Origin: Pseudomonas alcaligenes
Lineage (GTDB): Bacteria; Pseudomonadota; Gammaproteobacteria; Pseudomonadales; Pseudomonadaceae
Direction of reading: 5' to 3'
Length of the DNA stretch: 64,000 bases
Assembly: GCF_014490745.1 (NCBI RefSeq)
Contig: NZ_LZEU01000001.1
Coordinates: 3,065,501 to 3,129,500, forward strand
Shown: positions 39,690-49,970 of the stretch, one piece after another
Layout: every line of letters begins with the position of its first letter
Position numbering within the stretch: position 1 is the first letter of the stretch
The notes under the pieces: generated by a model
What the model was told of the DNA's origin: nothing
Seen by the model: the letters and a program-made list of their open reading frames with translations, nothing else
Database searches by the model: none
Position numbers and translations under genes: made by a program

Positions 39690-40700
39690 CTAGAGCAGCA
39701 GGTCTTCGAGACGACCATGCAGGCGCTGCGGAAGATTTTCGCGCACCTCGACCAGAGCGCGACGAATGGCACTCTGGAAGCCTTCCACGCCAGCGGCGCC
39801 ATGGCTTTTCACCACAATGCCCTGCAACCCGAGGAAGCTCGCGCCATTGTGCCGCGCAGGCGCCAGCTCCGAGCGCAGGCGGCGCAGCAGAGGCAACGCC
39901 ATGCTGCCGATCAGGCGCGCGGCCAGCCCCTCACTGAACAGGGCCTCGATGCGCGCCAGGATCATCGAGGCCAGCCCCTCGCTGGACTTGAGCAGGATGT
40001 TGCCGACGAAACCGTCGCACACCACCACGTCGGCCTCGCCACGATAGAGGCCGTCGCCCTCGATGAAGCCGGTGTAGTTGAGCCCGGTCGCCTGCTGCAG
40101 AAGACTGGCCGCCAGCTTCACCTGCTGGTTGCCCTTGATCTCCTCAACCCCCACGTTCAGCAATGCCACTCGCGGCCGCTGCACGCCGAGCGTCTCGGCT
40201 GCCACCGAGCCCATCACGGCGAATTGATAGAGGTGTTCGGCACTGCAATCGACGTTGGCGCCAAGATCGAGCAGATGGCAGACGCCCTTGGCCGTCGGCA
40301 CCGCACTGACCATCGCCGGCCGGTCGATGCCCGGCAGGGTTTTCAGCACATAACGCGACAGCGCCATCAGTGCACCGGTATTGCCGGCACTGACGCAGGC
40401 CTTGGCCCGTCCACTGCGCACCAACTCCAGGGCCACGCGCATGGATGCATCGGGCTTGCCACGCAAAGCCTGGGAGGGGCGCTCGTCCATACCGACCACT
40501 TCGCTGGCATGCTCAACGAGCAGGCGTGCGCGATCGACACTGGGATGGCGGGCAATCAGTTCTTCGAGGAGAGGAGCTTGGCCGACGAGGACCAGGTGTA
40601 GCGAGGGGAATTCAGCCAGACAGGCGACGCTGGCTGGAACAATGCAGTGGGGACCGAAGTCCCCACCCATTGCATCGATCGCGATCAGAGGAGCAGACAA
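39690..40700 (-). CDS. plsX: Phosphate acyltransferase PlsX
   Basis: A 336-residue enzyme converting acyl-ACP to acyl phosphate for phospholipid synthesis. Motifs: [32 protein letters not shown] and [17 protein letters not shown]. It lies 3 bp after rpmF, as in most bacteria, and precedes fabD. Confidence 0.95.
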   Translation of the reverse strand: MSAPLIAIDAMGGDFGPHCIVPASVACLAEFPSLHLVLVGQAPLLEELIARHPSVDRARLLVEHASEVVGMDERPSQALRGKPDASMRVALELVRSGRAKACVSAGNTGALMALSRYVLKTLPGIDRPAMVSAVPTAKGVCHLLDLGANVDCSAEHLYQFAVMGSVAAETLGVQRPRVALLNVGVEEIKGNQQVKLAASLLQQATGLNYTGFIEGDGLYRGEADVVVCDGFVGNILLKSSEGLASMILARIEALFSEGLAARLIGSMALPLLRRLRSELAPARHNGASFLGLQGIVVKSHGAAGVEGFQSAIRRALVEVRENLPQRLHGRLEDLLL

Positions 40701-40703
40701 GGA

Positions 40704-40886
40704 TTACTCGTCGGCGCCCTTGTCGATCACTTTGCGACCACGGTAGAAGCCTTCCGGAGATACGTGGTGGCGCAGGTGAACTTCACCGGTGCTCTTCTCG
40801 ACGGACAGGGTGCTGGCCTCGAGAGCATCATGGGAACGACGCATGTCGCGGGCAGAGCGGGATTTTTTGTTCTGCTGAACAGCCAT
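40704..40886 (-). CDS. rpmF: 50S ribosomal protein L32
   Basis: A 60-residue basic protein matching L32: [20 protein letters not shown] and [18 protein letters not shown]. It is the zinc-independent form (no Cys pairs). Located between the DUF177 gene and plsX, a very conserved order. Confidence 0.97.
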   Translation of the reverse strand: MAVQQNKKSRSARDMRRSHDALEASTLSVEKSTGEVHLRHHVSPEGFYRGRKVIDKGADE

Positions 40887-40899
40887 AACTGATTAACTC

Positions 40900-41427
40900 C
40901 TAAACGTTTGGGTCACGCTTTAACTGCGCCAATACACTGAACGGGTTGGACCGCGTCACCTCGTCCTCGCTCGACTCGGGCTCATCGAGACCGGGCGGCT
41001 GCTGGCAATCCTCAGGGGCATGAACCGGAACGATGGGCAGAGCGAGCAACAGCTCATCTTCGACCAACGCCAGCAGATCCAACGGATCCTCCCCCACTTC
41101 CAGCACGTCGTAGCCCTTGGGCAGCGACTGGGTATCCGCGCCTTCCTTCACGACTGCGTAATCGCATTCGCTCTGAATCGGCAGGACGACCAGTTCCAGA
41201 CAACGCTGGCAAATCATCTTGACCTCAACCTGAAGCTGACTATGAATACTCACAGCCCGCCGCTCGCCCCGCTCGAAGACCAACTTCGCCTGTACAGTGC
41301 CGACATTATCTGCCAGCGGGTCGCACAAACGCTCGAAACTGGCCAGCGGCATCGCCCCTTCGAGGGTAGCGCCGCGATCGGCGAGCTTACGCGGATCAAC
41401 GTGAGGTGGAATCGGTCCATTTGACAT
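40900..41427 (-). CDS. yceD: DUF177 protein YceD (23S rRNA accumulation protein)
   Basis: A 175-residue protein with the DUF177 core EVKMICQRCLELVVLP and an acidic C-terminal part ending in DEVTRSNPFSVLAQLK, the family signature. In E. coli and plants the family supports 23S rRNA levels. It is first in the rpmF-plsX-fab operon, 13 bp before rpmF, and divergent from yceF. Confidence 0.92.
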   Translation of the reverse strand: MSNGPIPPHVDPRKLADRGATLEGAMPLASFERLCDPLADNVGTVQAKLVFERGERRAVSIHSQLQVEVKMICQRCLELVVLPIQSECDYAVVKEGADTQSLPKGYDVLEVGEDPLDLLALVEDELLLALPIVPVHAPEDCQQPPGLDEPESSEDEVTRSNPFSVLAQLKRDPNV

Positions 41428-41533
41428 AGGCGCGACATTCTAGGGATGCACCCTACCCCTGTCAAAGGAAATTCCGCCCTGTCCGTCGCCTGGGGCAATA
41501 GCTAGAATTCACGCCCCTTATCAGGAGAAGCCC

Positions 41534-42112
41534 ATGCTGCCTCTGGTGCTCGCCTCAAGTTCGCCCTATCGCCGGGAGCTGCTATCCCGCCTGCGCCAAC
41601 CCTTCACCTGGAGCGCCCCAGCCATCGACGAGACGCCCCTACCCCGCGAAAGCGCCGACGCTCTGGTGCGCCGCCTGGCCGAGAGCAAGGCACGCGCCCT
41701 GGCTGAAGTGCATCCGAATCACCTGATCATCGGCTCGGATCAGGTCGCCGTGCTCGGCGAACAGATTCTCGGCAAGCCCAACGACTTCGCCCGCGCCCGC
41801 TGCCAGCTACTGGCCGCCAGCGGCGCCAGCGTCACCTTTCTCACCGGCCTGGCCCTGCTCAACAGCGCCAGCGGTGCCTGCCAGGTCGATGCAGTCGCCT
41901 TCACCGTGCACTTCCGCCAGCTCAGCGAAGAACAGATCGACCGCTACCTGGAAGCTGAACAACCCTACGACTGCGCCGGCAGCTTCAAGGCCGAAGGCCT
42001 GGGCGTCAGCCTGTTCCGCGCCACCGAGGGCGAGGATGCCACCAGCCTGGTGGGCCTACCCCTGATCAGCCTGGTCGGCATGCTCAACGCACAGGGCCTG
42101 CAGATTCCCTGA
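41534..42112 (+). CDS. yceF: Maf-family nucleotide pyrophosphatase (YceF type)
   Basis: A 192-residue Maf protein with LASSSPYRRELLSRL, the IIGSDQVAVLGEQILGKP acidic loop and GSFKAEGLGVSLFRATEGEDATSLVGLPL. Its place beside yceD-rpmF points to the YceF subgroup, which hydrolyses 7-methyl-GTP. AGGAG precedes the ATG by six bases. Confidence 0.9.
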   Translation: MLPLVLASSSPYRRELLSRLRQPFTWSAPAIDETPLPRESADALVRRLAESKARALAEVHPNHLIIGSDQVAVLGEQILGKPNDFARARCQLLAASGASVTFLTGLALLNSASGACQVDAVAFTVHFRQLSEEQIDRYLEAEQPYDCAGSFKAEGLGVSLFRATEGEDATSLVGLPLISLVGMLNAQGLQIP

Positions 42113-42125
42113 CCCTATAAATGCA

Positions 42126-42149
42126 GAAGCCCGGCACGCGCCGGGCTTC
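42126..42149. terminator. Bidirectional hairpin between yceF and sppA
   Basis: Perfect 10-base arms GAAGCCCGGC / GCCGGGCTTC with a 4-base loop, in the 53 bp between the converging yceF and sppA genes. T-tracts are weak. Confidence 0.6.
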
Positions 42150-42165
42150 GACCAGACAGAGCCAT

Positions 42166-43143
42166 TCAGCGCAAGGCCGGCCCCTGGAAGCCCATCCAGA
42201 TCGACAGCCGCTCAGCCACGCTGGTACCGAGCTTCTTGGCAAAACGATCCAGCGGATTTTCCTGACGGGTAAAGTCGACGATTTCCTTCGCCCCGATCAC
42301 TTCGCGCGCCACGTAACCGGTGCTGCCCAGCGCATCGACCAGCCCCAGATCCAGCGCCTGCTCACCGGACCAGATCAGGCCGGAGAACAGCTCAGGATGC
42401 CCATCGACCTTGAGACGATCGCCACGCCCCTTCCTCACGCTATCGATGAACTGCTTGTGCGTGGTTTCCAGCACGCCCTGCCAGAACTGGGTTTCCTCCG
42501 CCTTCGGCGGCTGGAACGGATCGAGGAACGCCTTGTGCTCACCGGAGGTGTAGACCCGACGATCGACACCGACCTTCTCCATCACCCCGACAAAACCGAA
42601 AGTCGCCGCCGTCACCCCGATGGAACCCACCAGACTGGCCTTGTCGGCATAGATCTGATCGGCCGCACTGGCGATGTAGTAGGCGCCGGAAGCCCCCAGA
42701 TCACTGATCACGGCATACACCTTGACCTTCGGGTACTCGCCGCGCAGGCGCCTGATCTCGTCATAGATGTAGCCGGACTGCACCGGACTGCCGCCTGGGC
42801 TATTGATGCGCAGCACCACACCCTTGGTCTTCTCGTCCTCGAAGGCCGCCCGCAGACTGCCGACGATATTGTCGGCACTGGCTTCCTCGTCAGCCATGAT
42901 CATGCCGCGCACTTCGACCAGCGCAGTGTGCTCGGCATTCGCCGCCGCGCCCTTCTTCAGGTTCAGCCCCGGCACAAACAGCGCCAGCGCACCGAACAGG
43001 TAGATGAAGGTCAACAACTTGAAAAAGATGCCCCAGCGCCGCGAACGCCGCTGCTCCTCCACCCCGGCGAGCAGGGTTTTTTCCAGCAACTGCCAGCTCT
43101 TGTCGCCGCCCGCCGCAGCCGATGCCTTCCATTCATCCGACAT
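42166..43143 (-). CDS. sppA: Signal peptide peptidase SppA (short type)
   Basis: A 325-residue membrane protease: one transmembrane helix at about 38-58, then a ClpP-like serine-protease domain with VVLRINSPGGSPVQSG, the Ser in DLGASGAYYIAS and the Lys in YADKASLVGSIGV region. It degrades cleaved signal peptides. The start ATG overlaps the HAD gene stop by 11 bases, and the three genes rluC-HAD-sppA are coupled. Confidence 0.92.
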   Translation of the reverse strand: MSDEWKASAAAGGDKSWQLLEKTLLAGVEEQRRSRRWGIFFKLLTFIYLFGALALFVPGLNLKKGAAANAEHTALVEVRGMIMADEEASADNIVGSLRAAFEDEKTKGVVLRINSPGGSPVQSGYIYDEIRRLRGEYPKVKVYAVISDLGASGAYYIASAADQIYADKASLVGSIGVTAATFGFVGVMEKVGVDRRVYTSGEHKAFLDPFQPPKAEETQFWQGVLETTHKQFIDSVRKGRGDRLKVDGHPELFSGLIWSGEQALDLGLVDALGSTGYVAREVIGAKEIVDFTRQENPLDRFAKKLGTSVAERLSIWMGFQGPALR

Positions 43144-43828
43144 ACACACCCTCCTCACTGGTTCTGGCCGACACACCCGACCCCAGCCAGGTGCGCAACT
43201 CGGAAAACTCGTTAATCGCCAGACGCGGCCCGCAGGCCCGCAGGCTCTCCAGCGGCTGCGCACCAAAACCCACAGCCACCGCATCCATACCGGCATTGTT
43301 CGCCATCTGCAGGTCGAACACCGAATCACCCACCATCAGAGCCTGCCCGGGAGACAAACGCAAATGCGCCAGAATCTCCTGCAGCATCAACGGATGCGGC
43401 TTGCTCGCGGTCTCATCGGCGCAACGGGTGATATCGAAATAATCCAGCCAGCCACGCCCCTCCAGCACTCGGTGCAAGCCATGACGGCTCTTGCCGGTCG
43501 CCACCGCCAAACGGTAGCCCTGGGCACGAAACGCCTCCAGCGACTCAGCCACTCCCGGAAACAGCGGCGAAGGCTCATGCTCCAGCAGCAGGTACTGCTC
43601 GCTATAAGCCAAGCGGAAACGCTCACTCAGCAACGGATCATCCAGATCGGGGTACAGCTGAGCGATCGCCTCCGGCAGGGCCAGCCCGATGATGCCCTTG
43701 ACCGCCTCATCTTCGAGGCGCGGCAGGCCACAGACGGCGGACGCCAGGTGCATGGCCGCAACAATACGGCCGATGGAGTCCACCAGCGTACCGTCCCAAT
43801 CGAAGATCAGCACCCGATAGTCACGCAC
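43133..43828 (-). CDS. HAD family hydrolase (phosphoglycolate-phosphatase-like)
   Basis: A 231-residue HAD phosphatase: nucleophile motif DWDGTLVDS (Asp10, Asp12), motif II in [12 protein letters not shown] and late acidic motif [18 protein letters not shown]. The GTG start overlaps the rluC stop by eight bases. Substrate unknown; related to phosphoglycolate phosphatase and to the Pseudomonas HAD gene always found between rluC and sppA. Confidence 0.9.
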   Translation of the reverse strand: MRDYRVLIFDWDGTLVDSIGRIVAAMHLASAVCGLPRLEDEAVKGIIGLALPEAIAQLYPDLDDPLLSERFRLAYSEQYLLLEHEPSPLFPGVAESLEAFRAQGYRLAVATGKSRHGLHRVLEGRGWLDYFDITRCADETASKPHPLMLQEILAHLRLSPGQALMVGDSVFDLQMANNAGMDAVAVGFGAQPLESLRACGPRLAINEFSELRTWLGSGVSARTSEEGVYVG

Positions 43829-44774
43829 CGAGCTGCTCCAGGGTCTGCGCCCACACCTCGTCGACCGGCGCCTCCAGCTGCAGCACCTGCCCATCGGGCA
43901 GGTTGATCTTCAGCGCATAGGCATGCAGGAACAGGCGCTTGCCGCCCAGTTCGCGCACTTCGCGAGTGAACTCGTCATCGCCGTATTTGCTGTCGCCAGC
44001 AATCGAATGCCCGGCATGCTTGGCATGCACGCGGATCTGATGGGTGCGCCCGGTGATCGGACTGGCCTCGACCAGGGTGGCGAACTCGCCGAAGCGACGC
44101 AGCACGCGAAACTCGGTGAGCGCCTCCTTGCCCTCGGGGTTGACCTCGACCATGCGTTCGCCGGAGCGCAGGTTGTTCTTCAGCAGCGGCGCACTGACCT
44201 TCTTCTTCGAGGTCGGCCAGGCACCACGCACCAGGGCCATGTAGCGCTTGTCCACGCCATCGCCGCGCAGCGCCTCGTGCAGGTGGCGCAGCATGCTGCG
44301 CTTCTTGGCGATCATCAGCAGGCCAGAGGTATCGCGATCCAGACGATGCACCAGTTCGATATCCTTGGCCTCCGGGCGCAGCTGACGGAAGGCTTCGATC
44401 ACCCCGTAATTCAGACCACTGCCGCCATGCACGGCAATGCCGGCCGGCTTGTTCAGCACGATCAGCGTCTTGTCCTCGAAGACGATGGCCGCCTCCAGGC
44501 GCTCCAGCAGGCTCTGCGCCAGCGGCGCCGGCTCGTCGCGCTCAGCCAGGCGCAGCGGCGGAACCCGCACGATATCGCCAGCCTGCAGCTTGTACTCGGG
44601 CTTGATCCGCCCCTTGTTCACCCGCACTTCACCCTTGCGCAGGATGCGGTAGATCAGGGTTTTCGGCACACCTTTGAGGCGCGCGAGCAGGAAATTGTCG
44701 ATGCGCTGGCCGGCAAGCTCAGGCGCAACCTCAAGCAGCTGGACGCCGGAGGTTGGAGAAGTGGGAGTAGTCAT
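43821..44774 (-). CDS. rluC: 23S rRNA pseudouridine(955/2504/2580) synthase
   Basis: A 317-residue enzyme (or 321 if an upstream ATG at 44786 is used). N-terminal S4 RNA-binding domain ([30 protein letters not shown]) and the catalytic [11 protein letters not shown] with the Asp. It modifies the large ribosomal subunit. It starts the minus-strand operon and is divergent from rne. The putative -10 element lies so close to the ATG that the mRNA may be nearly leaderless. Confidence 0.93.
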   Translation of the reverse strand: MTTPTSPTSGVQLLEVAPELAGQRIDNFLLARLKGVPKTLIYRILRKGEVRVNKGRIKPEYKLQAGDIVRVPPLRLAERDEPAPLAQSLLERLEAAIVFEDKTLIVLNKPAGIAVHGGSGLNYGVIEAFRQLRPEAKDIELVHRLDRDTSGLLMIAKKRSMLRHLHEALRGDGVDKRYMALVRGAWPTSKKKVSAPLLKNNLRSGERMVEVNPEGKEALTEFRVLRRFGEFATLVEASPITGRTHQIRVHAKHAGHSIAGDSKYGDDEFTREVRELGGKRLFLHAYALKINLPDGQVLQLEAPVDEVWAQTLEQLGA

Positions 44775-44803
44775 ACCGGCGATCATAACAATTTTTTATG
44801 GAA

Positions 44804-44832
44804 TTGAAGCACTTAATCATTACTGATATAGT
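44804..44832 (+). promoter_or_regulatory. sigma70-type promoter of rne
   Basis: TTGAAG (44804-44809), a 17-base spacer, and TATAGT (44827-44832). A transcript start near 44839 gives a 5' leader of about 500 nt before the rne ATG at 45340. Confidence 0.7.
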
Positions 44833-44838
44833 CGCGAA

Positions 44839-45339
44839 CGCCGCCAAAAGCGGCCCGGTCAGCGGATGATCGACAAGATTGCCATCCCTGCCGAGCGCAA
44901 CCCTTTCAGGACGCGAGGCCGTCCGACGGGAGATTCGCCGCACAAGAGCGCGAAGAGCCCGGAAACAAAGCCTTGAGCCATAGACGCGCGAGCCTCCCAA
45001 GGGAGCTTGCGGTAAATGCTAACCCGCTGCGGATTCTGCGAGCGGCACCCGATTTTAGCGATACGTGTAGGGTGGAGATGCACAACCGTCGACCTGCGTA
45101 GCAACAAGCTTTATCAAGACGCTTCACTATCGTCCGCAGCGACCGGTTGATTCCTCCCCTGACTGAGTGCTTCTGTCACCACAGCAAGCAGGAGCGTCGT
45201 CGCGGCCCCGGCCCTACTGGCCAAAGGCTGCTAGACACTGGAATGATTTACGACCATTCCTGGCGCGCCCTGACACCGACCGTGAGAGTCGTGTGTGCCA
45301 AACGCCGTTTCCGGCAGCCCCGGAAACCATTGGTACAAC
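44839..45339 (+). promoter_or_regulatory. Long 5' leader of rne (likely rne-II autoregulatory element)
   Basis: A 500-base gene-free stretch between the rne promoter and start codon. Near the 3' end GGAATG..CATTCC can pair (45240-45262), together with GC-rich stems. Pseudomonads are known to carry a conserved structure (rne-II motif) in the rne leader, thought to let RNase E cut its own mRNA. The exact boundaries were not determined. Confidence 0.6.
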
Positions 45340-48300
45340 ATGAAAAGAATGCTGATCAACGCAACTCAGCCCGAAGAGTTGCGTGTCGCCCTGGTAGACG
45401 GCCAGAAGCTCTATGACCTGGACATCGAGTCCGGCGCCCGCGAGCAGAAGAAGGCCAACATCTACAAAGGCCGCATCACCCGCGTCGAGCCCAGCCTCGA
45501 AGCTGCCTTCGTCGATTTCGGCGCCGAGCGCCACGGCTTCCTGCCGCTGAAAGAAATCTCCCGTGAATACTTCAGCAAGTCGCCCGAGGGCGGCCGCGTC
45601 AACATCAAGGAAGTATTGAAGGAAGGCCAGGAAGTCATCGTCCAGGTCGAGAAAGAAGAACGTGGCAATAAGGGCGCCGCCCTGACCACCTTCATCAGCC
45701 TCGCCGGCCGCTACCTGGTGCTGATGCCCAACAACCCGCGTGCTGGTGGCATCTCCCGCCGCATCGAAGGCGAAGAGCGCAACGAACTGCGTGAAGCGCT
45801 GAACGGCCTCAACGCCCCGGGCGACATGGGCCTGATCGTGCGCACCGCCGGCCTGGGTCGTTCCAGCGAAGAGCTGCAGCTCGACCTGGATTACCTGATC
45901 CAGCTGTGGACTGCCATCAAGGACGCCTCGCAAGGCCGTGCCGCGCCGTTCCTGATCTATCAGGAATCCAACGTCATCATCCGCGCCATCCGCGACTACC
46001 TGCGCCAGGACATCGGCGAAGTACTGGTCGACAGCGTCGAAGCCCAGGAAGAAGCCCTGTCCTTCATCCAGCAGGTCATGCCGCAGTACGCCAGTAAGAT
46101 CAAGCTGTACGAAGACAGCGTGCCGCTGTTCAACCGCTTCCAGATCGAAAGCCAGATCGAAACCGCCTTCCAGCGCGAAGTGAAGCTGCCGTCCGGCGGC
46201 TCCATCGTCATCGACCCGACCGAAGCCCTGGTGTCCATCGACATCAACTCGGCGCGTGCGACCAAAGGCGGCGACATCGAAGAAACCGCCCTGCAGACCA
46301 ACCTGGAAGCGGCCGAAGAGATCGCTCGCCAGCTGCGCCTGCGCGACATCGGCGGCCTGATCGTGATCGACTTCATCGACATGACCCCGGCCAAGAACCA
46401 GCGCGCCGTGGAAGAGAAAGTCCGCGAAGCCCTGGAAGCCGACCGTGCCCGCGTCCAGGTCGGCCGCATCTCGCGCTTCGGCCTGCTGGAAATGTCCCGC
46501 CAGCGCCTGCGTCCGTCCCTCGGCGAGAGCAGCGGCATCGTCTGCCCGCGCTGCAACGGCCAAGGCATCATCCGTGACGTCGAGTCGCTGTCGCTGGCCA
46601 TCCTGCGCCTGATCGAAGAAGAAGCGCTGAAAGACCGCACCGCCGAAGTCCGCGCCCAGGTGCCGATCCCGGTTGCCGCCTTCCTGCTCAACGAGAAGCG
46701 CAACAGCATCACCAAGATCGAGCTGCGCACCCGCGCACGCATCGTCATCCTGCCGAACGATCATCTGGAGACCCCGCACTTCGAAGTGCAGCGTCTGCGC
46801 GATGACAGCCCGGAAGTGCTGAGCGGTCTGTCCAGCTACGAGATGACCCCAGCCGAAGTCGAGGACGCCCAACCGGCAGCCGCGACCCGCACCCTGGTAC
46901 GCCAGGAAGCCGCGCTGAAAACCACCCCGCAGCGCGCTGCCGCGCCGACCCCGGCTGCCCCGCTCACCCCGAGCGTGCCGACGCCCGAGCCGAGCCTGTT
47001 CAAAGGCCTGGTCAAGTCGCTGGTCAGCCTGTTCGCCGGCAAGGAAGAAGCCGCACCGGTAGTCGAAGAGAAACCGGCCGAGCGCAAACCGCGCAGCGGT
47101 GGCGACGAGCGTCGCAACGGTCGCCAACAGAATCGTCGCGACGGCAACCGTGGTAGCCGCAGCGGCCGTGACGAAGAGCGCAAGCCGCGCGAAGAGCGTC
47201 AGCCTCGTGAAGAGCGTCAGCCACGCGAACCGCGTGAAGAGCGCCAACCTCGCGAAGCCCGTGAGCCGCGCGAGCCGCGTGAAGAACGCCAGCCGCGCGA
47301 AGCCCGCGAAGGCCAGGAAAACCGTCGCGAGCGTCAACCGCGTGAAGCCCGCGAGCCGCGTGAAGAGCGCCGCCCACGTGAACTGCGCGAGCCGCTGGAC
47401 GCCACCGGCGAAGGCCGCAGCGAAGAGCGCGCCGAGCGCAAGCCGCGCGAAGAGCGCCAGCCACGTCCGCCGCGCGAGGAGCGTCAACCGCGCGCCGAGC
47501 AAGTGAACGCCGAGGCCGCTGAAGAAGAAGTACTGGAAAACGCCGAGCAGCTGGAAGACGGTCAGGAAGGCGGTGAAGGCGGCGAGCGTCCGCGCCGCCG
47601 TTCGCGTGGCCAGCGTCGTCGCAGCAACCGCCGCGAGCGTCAGCGTGATGCCGAAGGCAACCTGATCGAAGGCAGCGAAGAAGGTGCCGACGAAGCGGGT
47701 GAAGCCGCCGCAACCGTTACCGCCGTTGTGGCTGGCGCCACCCTCGCCGACGCAGCCGACGCACCGTCCGCTGAGCAGGTGAATGACGGCGCGGCCAGCG
47801 CCCCTGTCGCCGAAGCCCGCACTGAAGTGGTTGCCGAAACCAGCGAAGCCGCTGCCGAACCTGCTCCGGCAGTCGAAGCCCCGGTGGTCGCTGTCGAAGC
47901 CCCAGTACAGAGCGAAGCCCCGGTAGAAGCTGTAGTGGCAGAAGTCGCCGCAGTGGAAGCTGCTCCAGTAGAAGCCGCTCCGTTCGTAACTGAAGCTGCT
48001 CCGGTCAGCGTCGCAGTCGAACAGGCCGCTCCCGCTGCCGTCGCAGTCGCTGTCGAAGCTGCTGCCCCGGTAGCCAGCGGTGGCCGCGCACCGAACGACC
48101 CGCGCGAAGTGCGTCGCCGTCAGCGTGAGGCCGAGCGCCTGGCTGCCGAAGCCGCTGCCGCACCGGCCGTGGTCGAGAGCGCTGCCGAAGTGGTTGAAGC
48201 CAGCGCCCCGAGCGTTGCGCCGACTGCTGCGGTGGAAGCCGCCGAAGTCGTGGAAGCCCCGGTCGCCAGCGAAGCCCCGCAGGCTGAGCCGGAGCCGGAG

Positions 48301-48363
48301 CCGGAGCCGATCGCCGCAGCCGCCGAACCGGCGGCTGAGGAAGAGGCCAAACCGCAGGTGTAA
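45340..48363 (+). CDS. rne: Ribonuclease E
   Basis: A 1007-residue endoribonuclease, core of the RNA degradosome. Catalytic half: [23 protein letters not shown]1 domain, the DNase-like core with VSIDINSAR and the catalytic VIDFIDM region, and the zinc-link CPRCNGQG. The C-terminal half is of low complexity: an Arg/Glu/Pro-rich block with repeated EERQPRE units (about 620-770) and an Ala/Pro/Glu/Val-rich tail ending in EAKPQV. Such regions bind RNA and degradosome partners. The ATG is preferred to an in-frame codon 15 residues earlier by family match. Confidence 0.96.
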   Translation: MKRMLINATQPEELRVALVDGQKLYDLDIESGAREQKKANIYKGRITRVEPSLEAAFVDFGAERHGFLPLKEISREYFSKSPEGGRVNIKEVLKEGQEVIVQVEKEERGNKGAALTTFISLAGRYLVLMPNNPRAGGISRRIEGEERNELREALNGLNAPGDMGLIVRTAGLGRSSEELQLDLDYLIQLWTAIKDASQGRAAPFLIYQESNVIIRAIRDYLRQDIGEVLVDSVEAQEEALSFIQQVMPQYASKIKLYEDSVPLFNRFQIESQIETAFQREVKLPSGGSIVIDPTEALVSIDINSARATKGGDIEETALQTNLEAAEEIARQLRLRDIGGLIVIDFIDMTPAKNQRAVEEKVREALEADRARVQVGRISRFGLLEMSRQRLRPSLGESSGIVCPRCNGQGIIRDVESLSLAILRLIEEEALKDRTAEVRAQVPIPVAAFLLNEKRNSITKIELRTRARIVILPNDHLETPHFEVQRLRDDSPEVLSGLSSYEMTPAEVEDAQPAAATRTLVRQEAALKTTPQRAAAPTPAAPLTPSVPTPEPSLFKGLVKSLVSLFAGKEEAAPVVEEKPAERKPRSGGDERRNGRQQNRRDGNRGSRSGRDEERKPREERQPREERQPREPREERQPREAREPREPREERQPREAREGQENRRERQPREAREPREERRPRELREPLDATGEGRSEERAERKPREERQPRPPREERQPRAEQVNAEAAEEEVLENAEQLEDGQEGGEGGERPRRRSRGQRRRSNRRERQRDAEGNLIEGSEEGADEAGEAAATVTAVVAGATLADAADAPSAEQVNDGAASAPVAEARTEVVAETSEAAAEPAPAVEAPVVAVEAPVQSEAPVEAVVAEVAAVEAAPVEAAPFVTEAAPVSVAVEQAAPAAVAVAVEAAAPVASGGRAPNDPREVRRRQREAERLAAEAAAAPAVVESAAEVVEASAPSVAPTAAVEAAEVVEAPVASEAPQAEPEPEPEPIAAAAEPAAEEEAKPQV
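47175..47500 (+). repeat. Low-complexity repeat block in rne (Arg/Glu/Pro)
   Basis: Degenerate tandem units encoding [19 protein letters not shown] and REAREPRE. Unit length varies (6-12 residues), with many synonymous codons, so this is an old expansion rather than a perfect tandem array. Confidence 0.7.
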
Positions 48364-48373
48364 CACCTGCGGC

Positions 48374-48409
48374 AACAAAAAAGGGATGCTTCGGCATCCC
48401 TTTTTTGTT
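48374..48409. terminator. Strong terminator between rne and murB
   Basis: Perfect 16-base arms (AACAAAAAAGGGATGC and its inverse) closed by a C-TTCG-G tetraloop, with T-tracts on both strands. It serves both rne and murB transcripts. Confidence 0.9.
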
Positions 48410-48489
48410 GGCTGCGTTTACCCCACCGCCCCACCTTGCCCGCAGCGTACCGACTGCCTCAGGTACAGCCAGTCACTGCCAGGAACGAC

Positions 48490-49509
48490 TCAGAGCACGT
48501 TGGGCTCGATTTCCAGTTCGACGGCGAAACGCCTGGCGATATCGGCGCGAATGCGCTGAGCCAGAGCCAGCAGCTGGGCGCCACTGGCGGCACCGTAGTT
48601 GACCAGCACCAGAGCCTGCAGGCGATGCACACCGGCATCCCCGTCACGAAAGCCCTTCCACCCGGCCCGCTCGATCAGCCAGCCAGCCGCCAGCTTGACC
48701 CGCCCTTCCCCTGCCGGATAGCTGACTAGGTCGGCATGCTCGGCACGGATACGCTCGGCCAGCTCGACGGTTACCACAGGGTTCTTGAAAAAGCTGCCGG
48801 CATTGCCCAGCTCGGCCGGATCAGGCAGTTTCTCGCTGCGGATAGCGCAGATCGCCCGACTGACATCACTCGGCGTCGGCGTCTCGATACCTTCAGCCTG
48901 CAGGCGCTGGCGCACCGGACCGTAGTCCAGATGCAACTGCGCCCGCCGACTGAGGGCGAAGCGTACCCGCAGAATCAGCCAACGCCCCGGCTGCTGCTTG
49001 AACAGGCTGTCGCGGTAGGCGAAGGCGCACTCCTCCAGGCCGAATTCGCGCAGTTCGCCGCTCTGCCGATCCAGCGCGGTGAGGCCGGCGAACACATCCT
49101 TGATCTCCACGCCGTAGGCACCGATGTTCTGCATCGGCGCGGCGCCGACGGTGCCCGGGATCAGGCTGAGGTTCTCCAGCCCGGCCAGGCCCTGCTGCAG
49201 GCTCCATTGCACGAAGGGGTGCCAGGGCTCGCCGGCTTCGGCCTCCACCACCACCCGCCGGCCATCGTCGCTGAGGATGCGCAGGCCACGGCTGGTCATG
49301 CGCAGCACCAGCGCTTCGATATCACCGGTCAGCAGCAGGTTGCTGCCGCCACCGATCACCAGCAGCGGCAAGCCGCGCTGCTCGGCCAGGGCCAAGGCCT
49401 CGCGCACCTGCTCATCGCTGGTCGCCTCGGCAAACAGCCGCGCCCGCACATCCACGCCGAAGCTGTTGAACAGTTTGAGGGAAACCGCTTCCCGCAGCAC
49501 CAGACTCAC
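48490..49509 (-). CDS. murB: UDP-N-acetylenolpyruvoylglucosamine reductase
   Basis: A 339-residue FAD enzyme of the second step in peptidoglycan precursor synthesis. FAD site VIGGGSNLLLTGD, the Tyr/Arg active site and GNAGSFFKNPVV with the catalytic Ser; type I MurB length. It is the last gene of a minus-strand operon from exbB and overlaps the phosphatase gene by four bases. Confidence 0.95.
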   Translation of the reverse strand: MSLVLREAVSLKLFNSFGVDVRARLFAEATSDEQVREALALAEQRGLPLLVIGGGSNLLLTGDIEALVLRMTSRGLRILSDDGRRVVVEAEAGEPWHPFVQWSLQQGLAGLENLSLIPGTVGAAPMQNIGAYGVEIKDVFAGLTALDRQSGELREFGLEECAFAYRDSLFKQQPGRWLILRVRFALSRRAQLHLDYGPVRQRLQAEGIETPTPSDVSRAICAIRSEKLPDPAELGNAGSFFKNPVVTVELAERIRAEHADLVSYPAGEGRVKLAAGWLIERAGWKGFRDGDAGVHRLQALVLVNYGAASGAQLLALAQRIRADIARRFAVELEIEPNVL

Positions 49510-49970
49510 AGGCGCCCCCGGACTTCGGCCAACAAGGCGGCGCTGGCCTGCTCAATCAGATCGAGCACCTGCTCGAAGCCATCGGCACCGCCGTAATAGG
49601 GGTCGGGCACTTCGTCCAGCGCCAGCTGGTAGCGGCGCAGGAACAGATCCAGCTCGGCACCGCCACTGGCCGGACGCAGGGCCTGCAGGCGGGCCAGGTT
49701 GTCGTGATCCATGGCCAGGATCAGGTCGAAGCGCTGGAAGTCGTCACGCTGCACCTGCCGTGCGCGCTGGCTCGACAGGTCGTAACCGCGGCTCAGCGCC
49801 GCCTGACTGGAACGGCCGTCCGGCACCTTGCCCACGTGCCAGTCGCCGGTGCCGGCGGAATCCACCTGCACCTGCGCCTCCAGACCGGCCTCGCGCAGAC
49901 GCTGGCGAAACACGCCCTCGGCAGTCGGCGAGCGGCAGATATTGCCCATGCAAACGAACAGAACCTTCAT
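49506..49970 (-). CDS. Low molecular weight protein-tyrosine phosphatase
   Basis: A 154-residue phosphatase with the CX5R active site VCMGNICRS (Cys7, Arg13) and the general acid Asp in VPDPYYGG. It starts within a base of the kdsB stop (TGATG) and overlaps murB. In Pseudomonas it is part of this cell-envelope operon, but its substrate is unknown. Confidence 0.94.
   Translation of the reverse strand: MKVLFVCMGNICRSPTAEGVFRQRLREAGLEAQVQVDSAGTGDWHVGKVPDGRSSQAALSRGYDLSSQRARQVQRDDFQRFDLILAMDHDNLARLQALRPASGGAELDLFLRRYQLALDEVPDPYYGGADGFEQVLDLIEQASAALLAEVRGRL

Noticed and set aside
45214..48378. 1054-codon open frame opposite rne
   Set aside because: Antisense shadow of rne, rich in Phe/Leu/Arg/Gly without recognisable domain.
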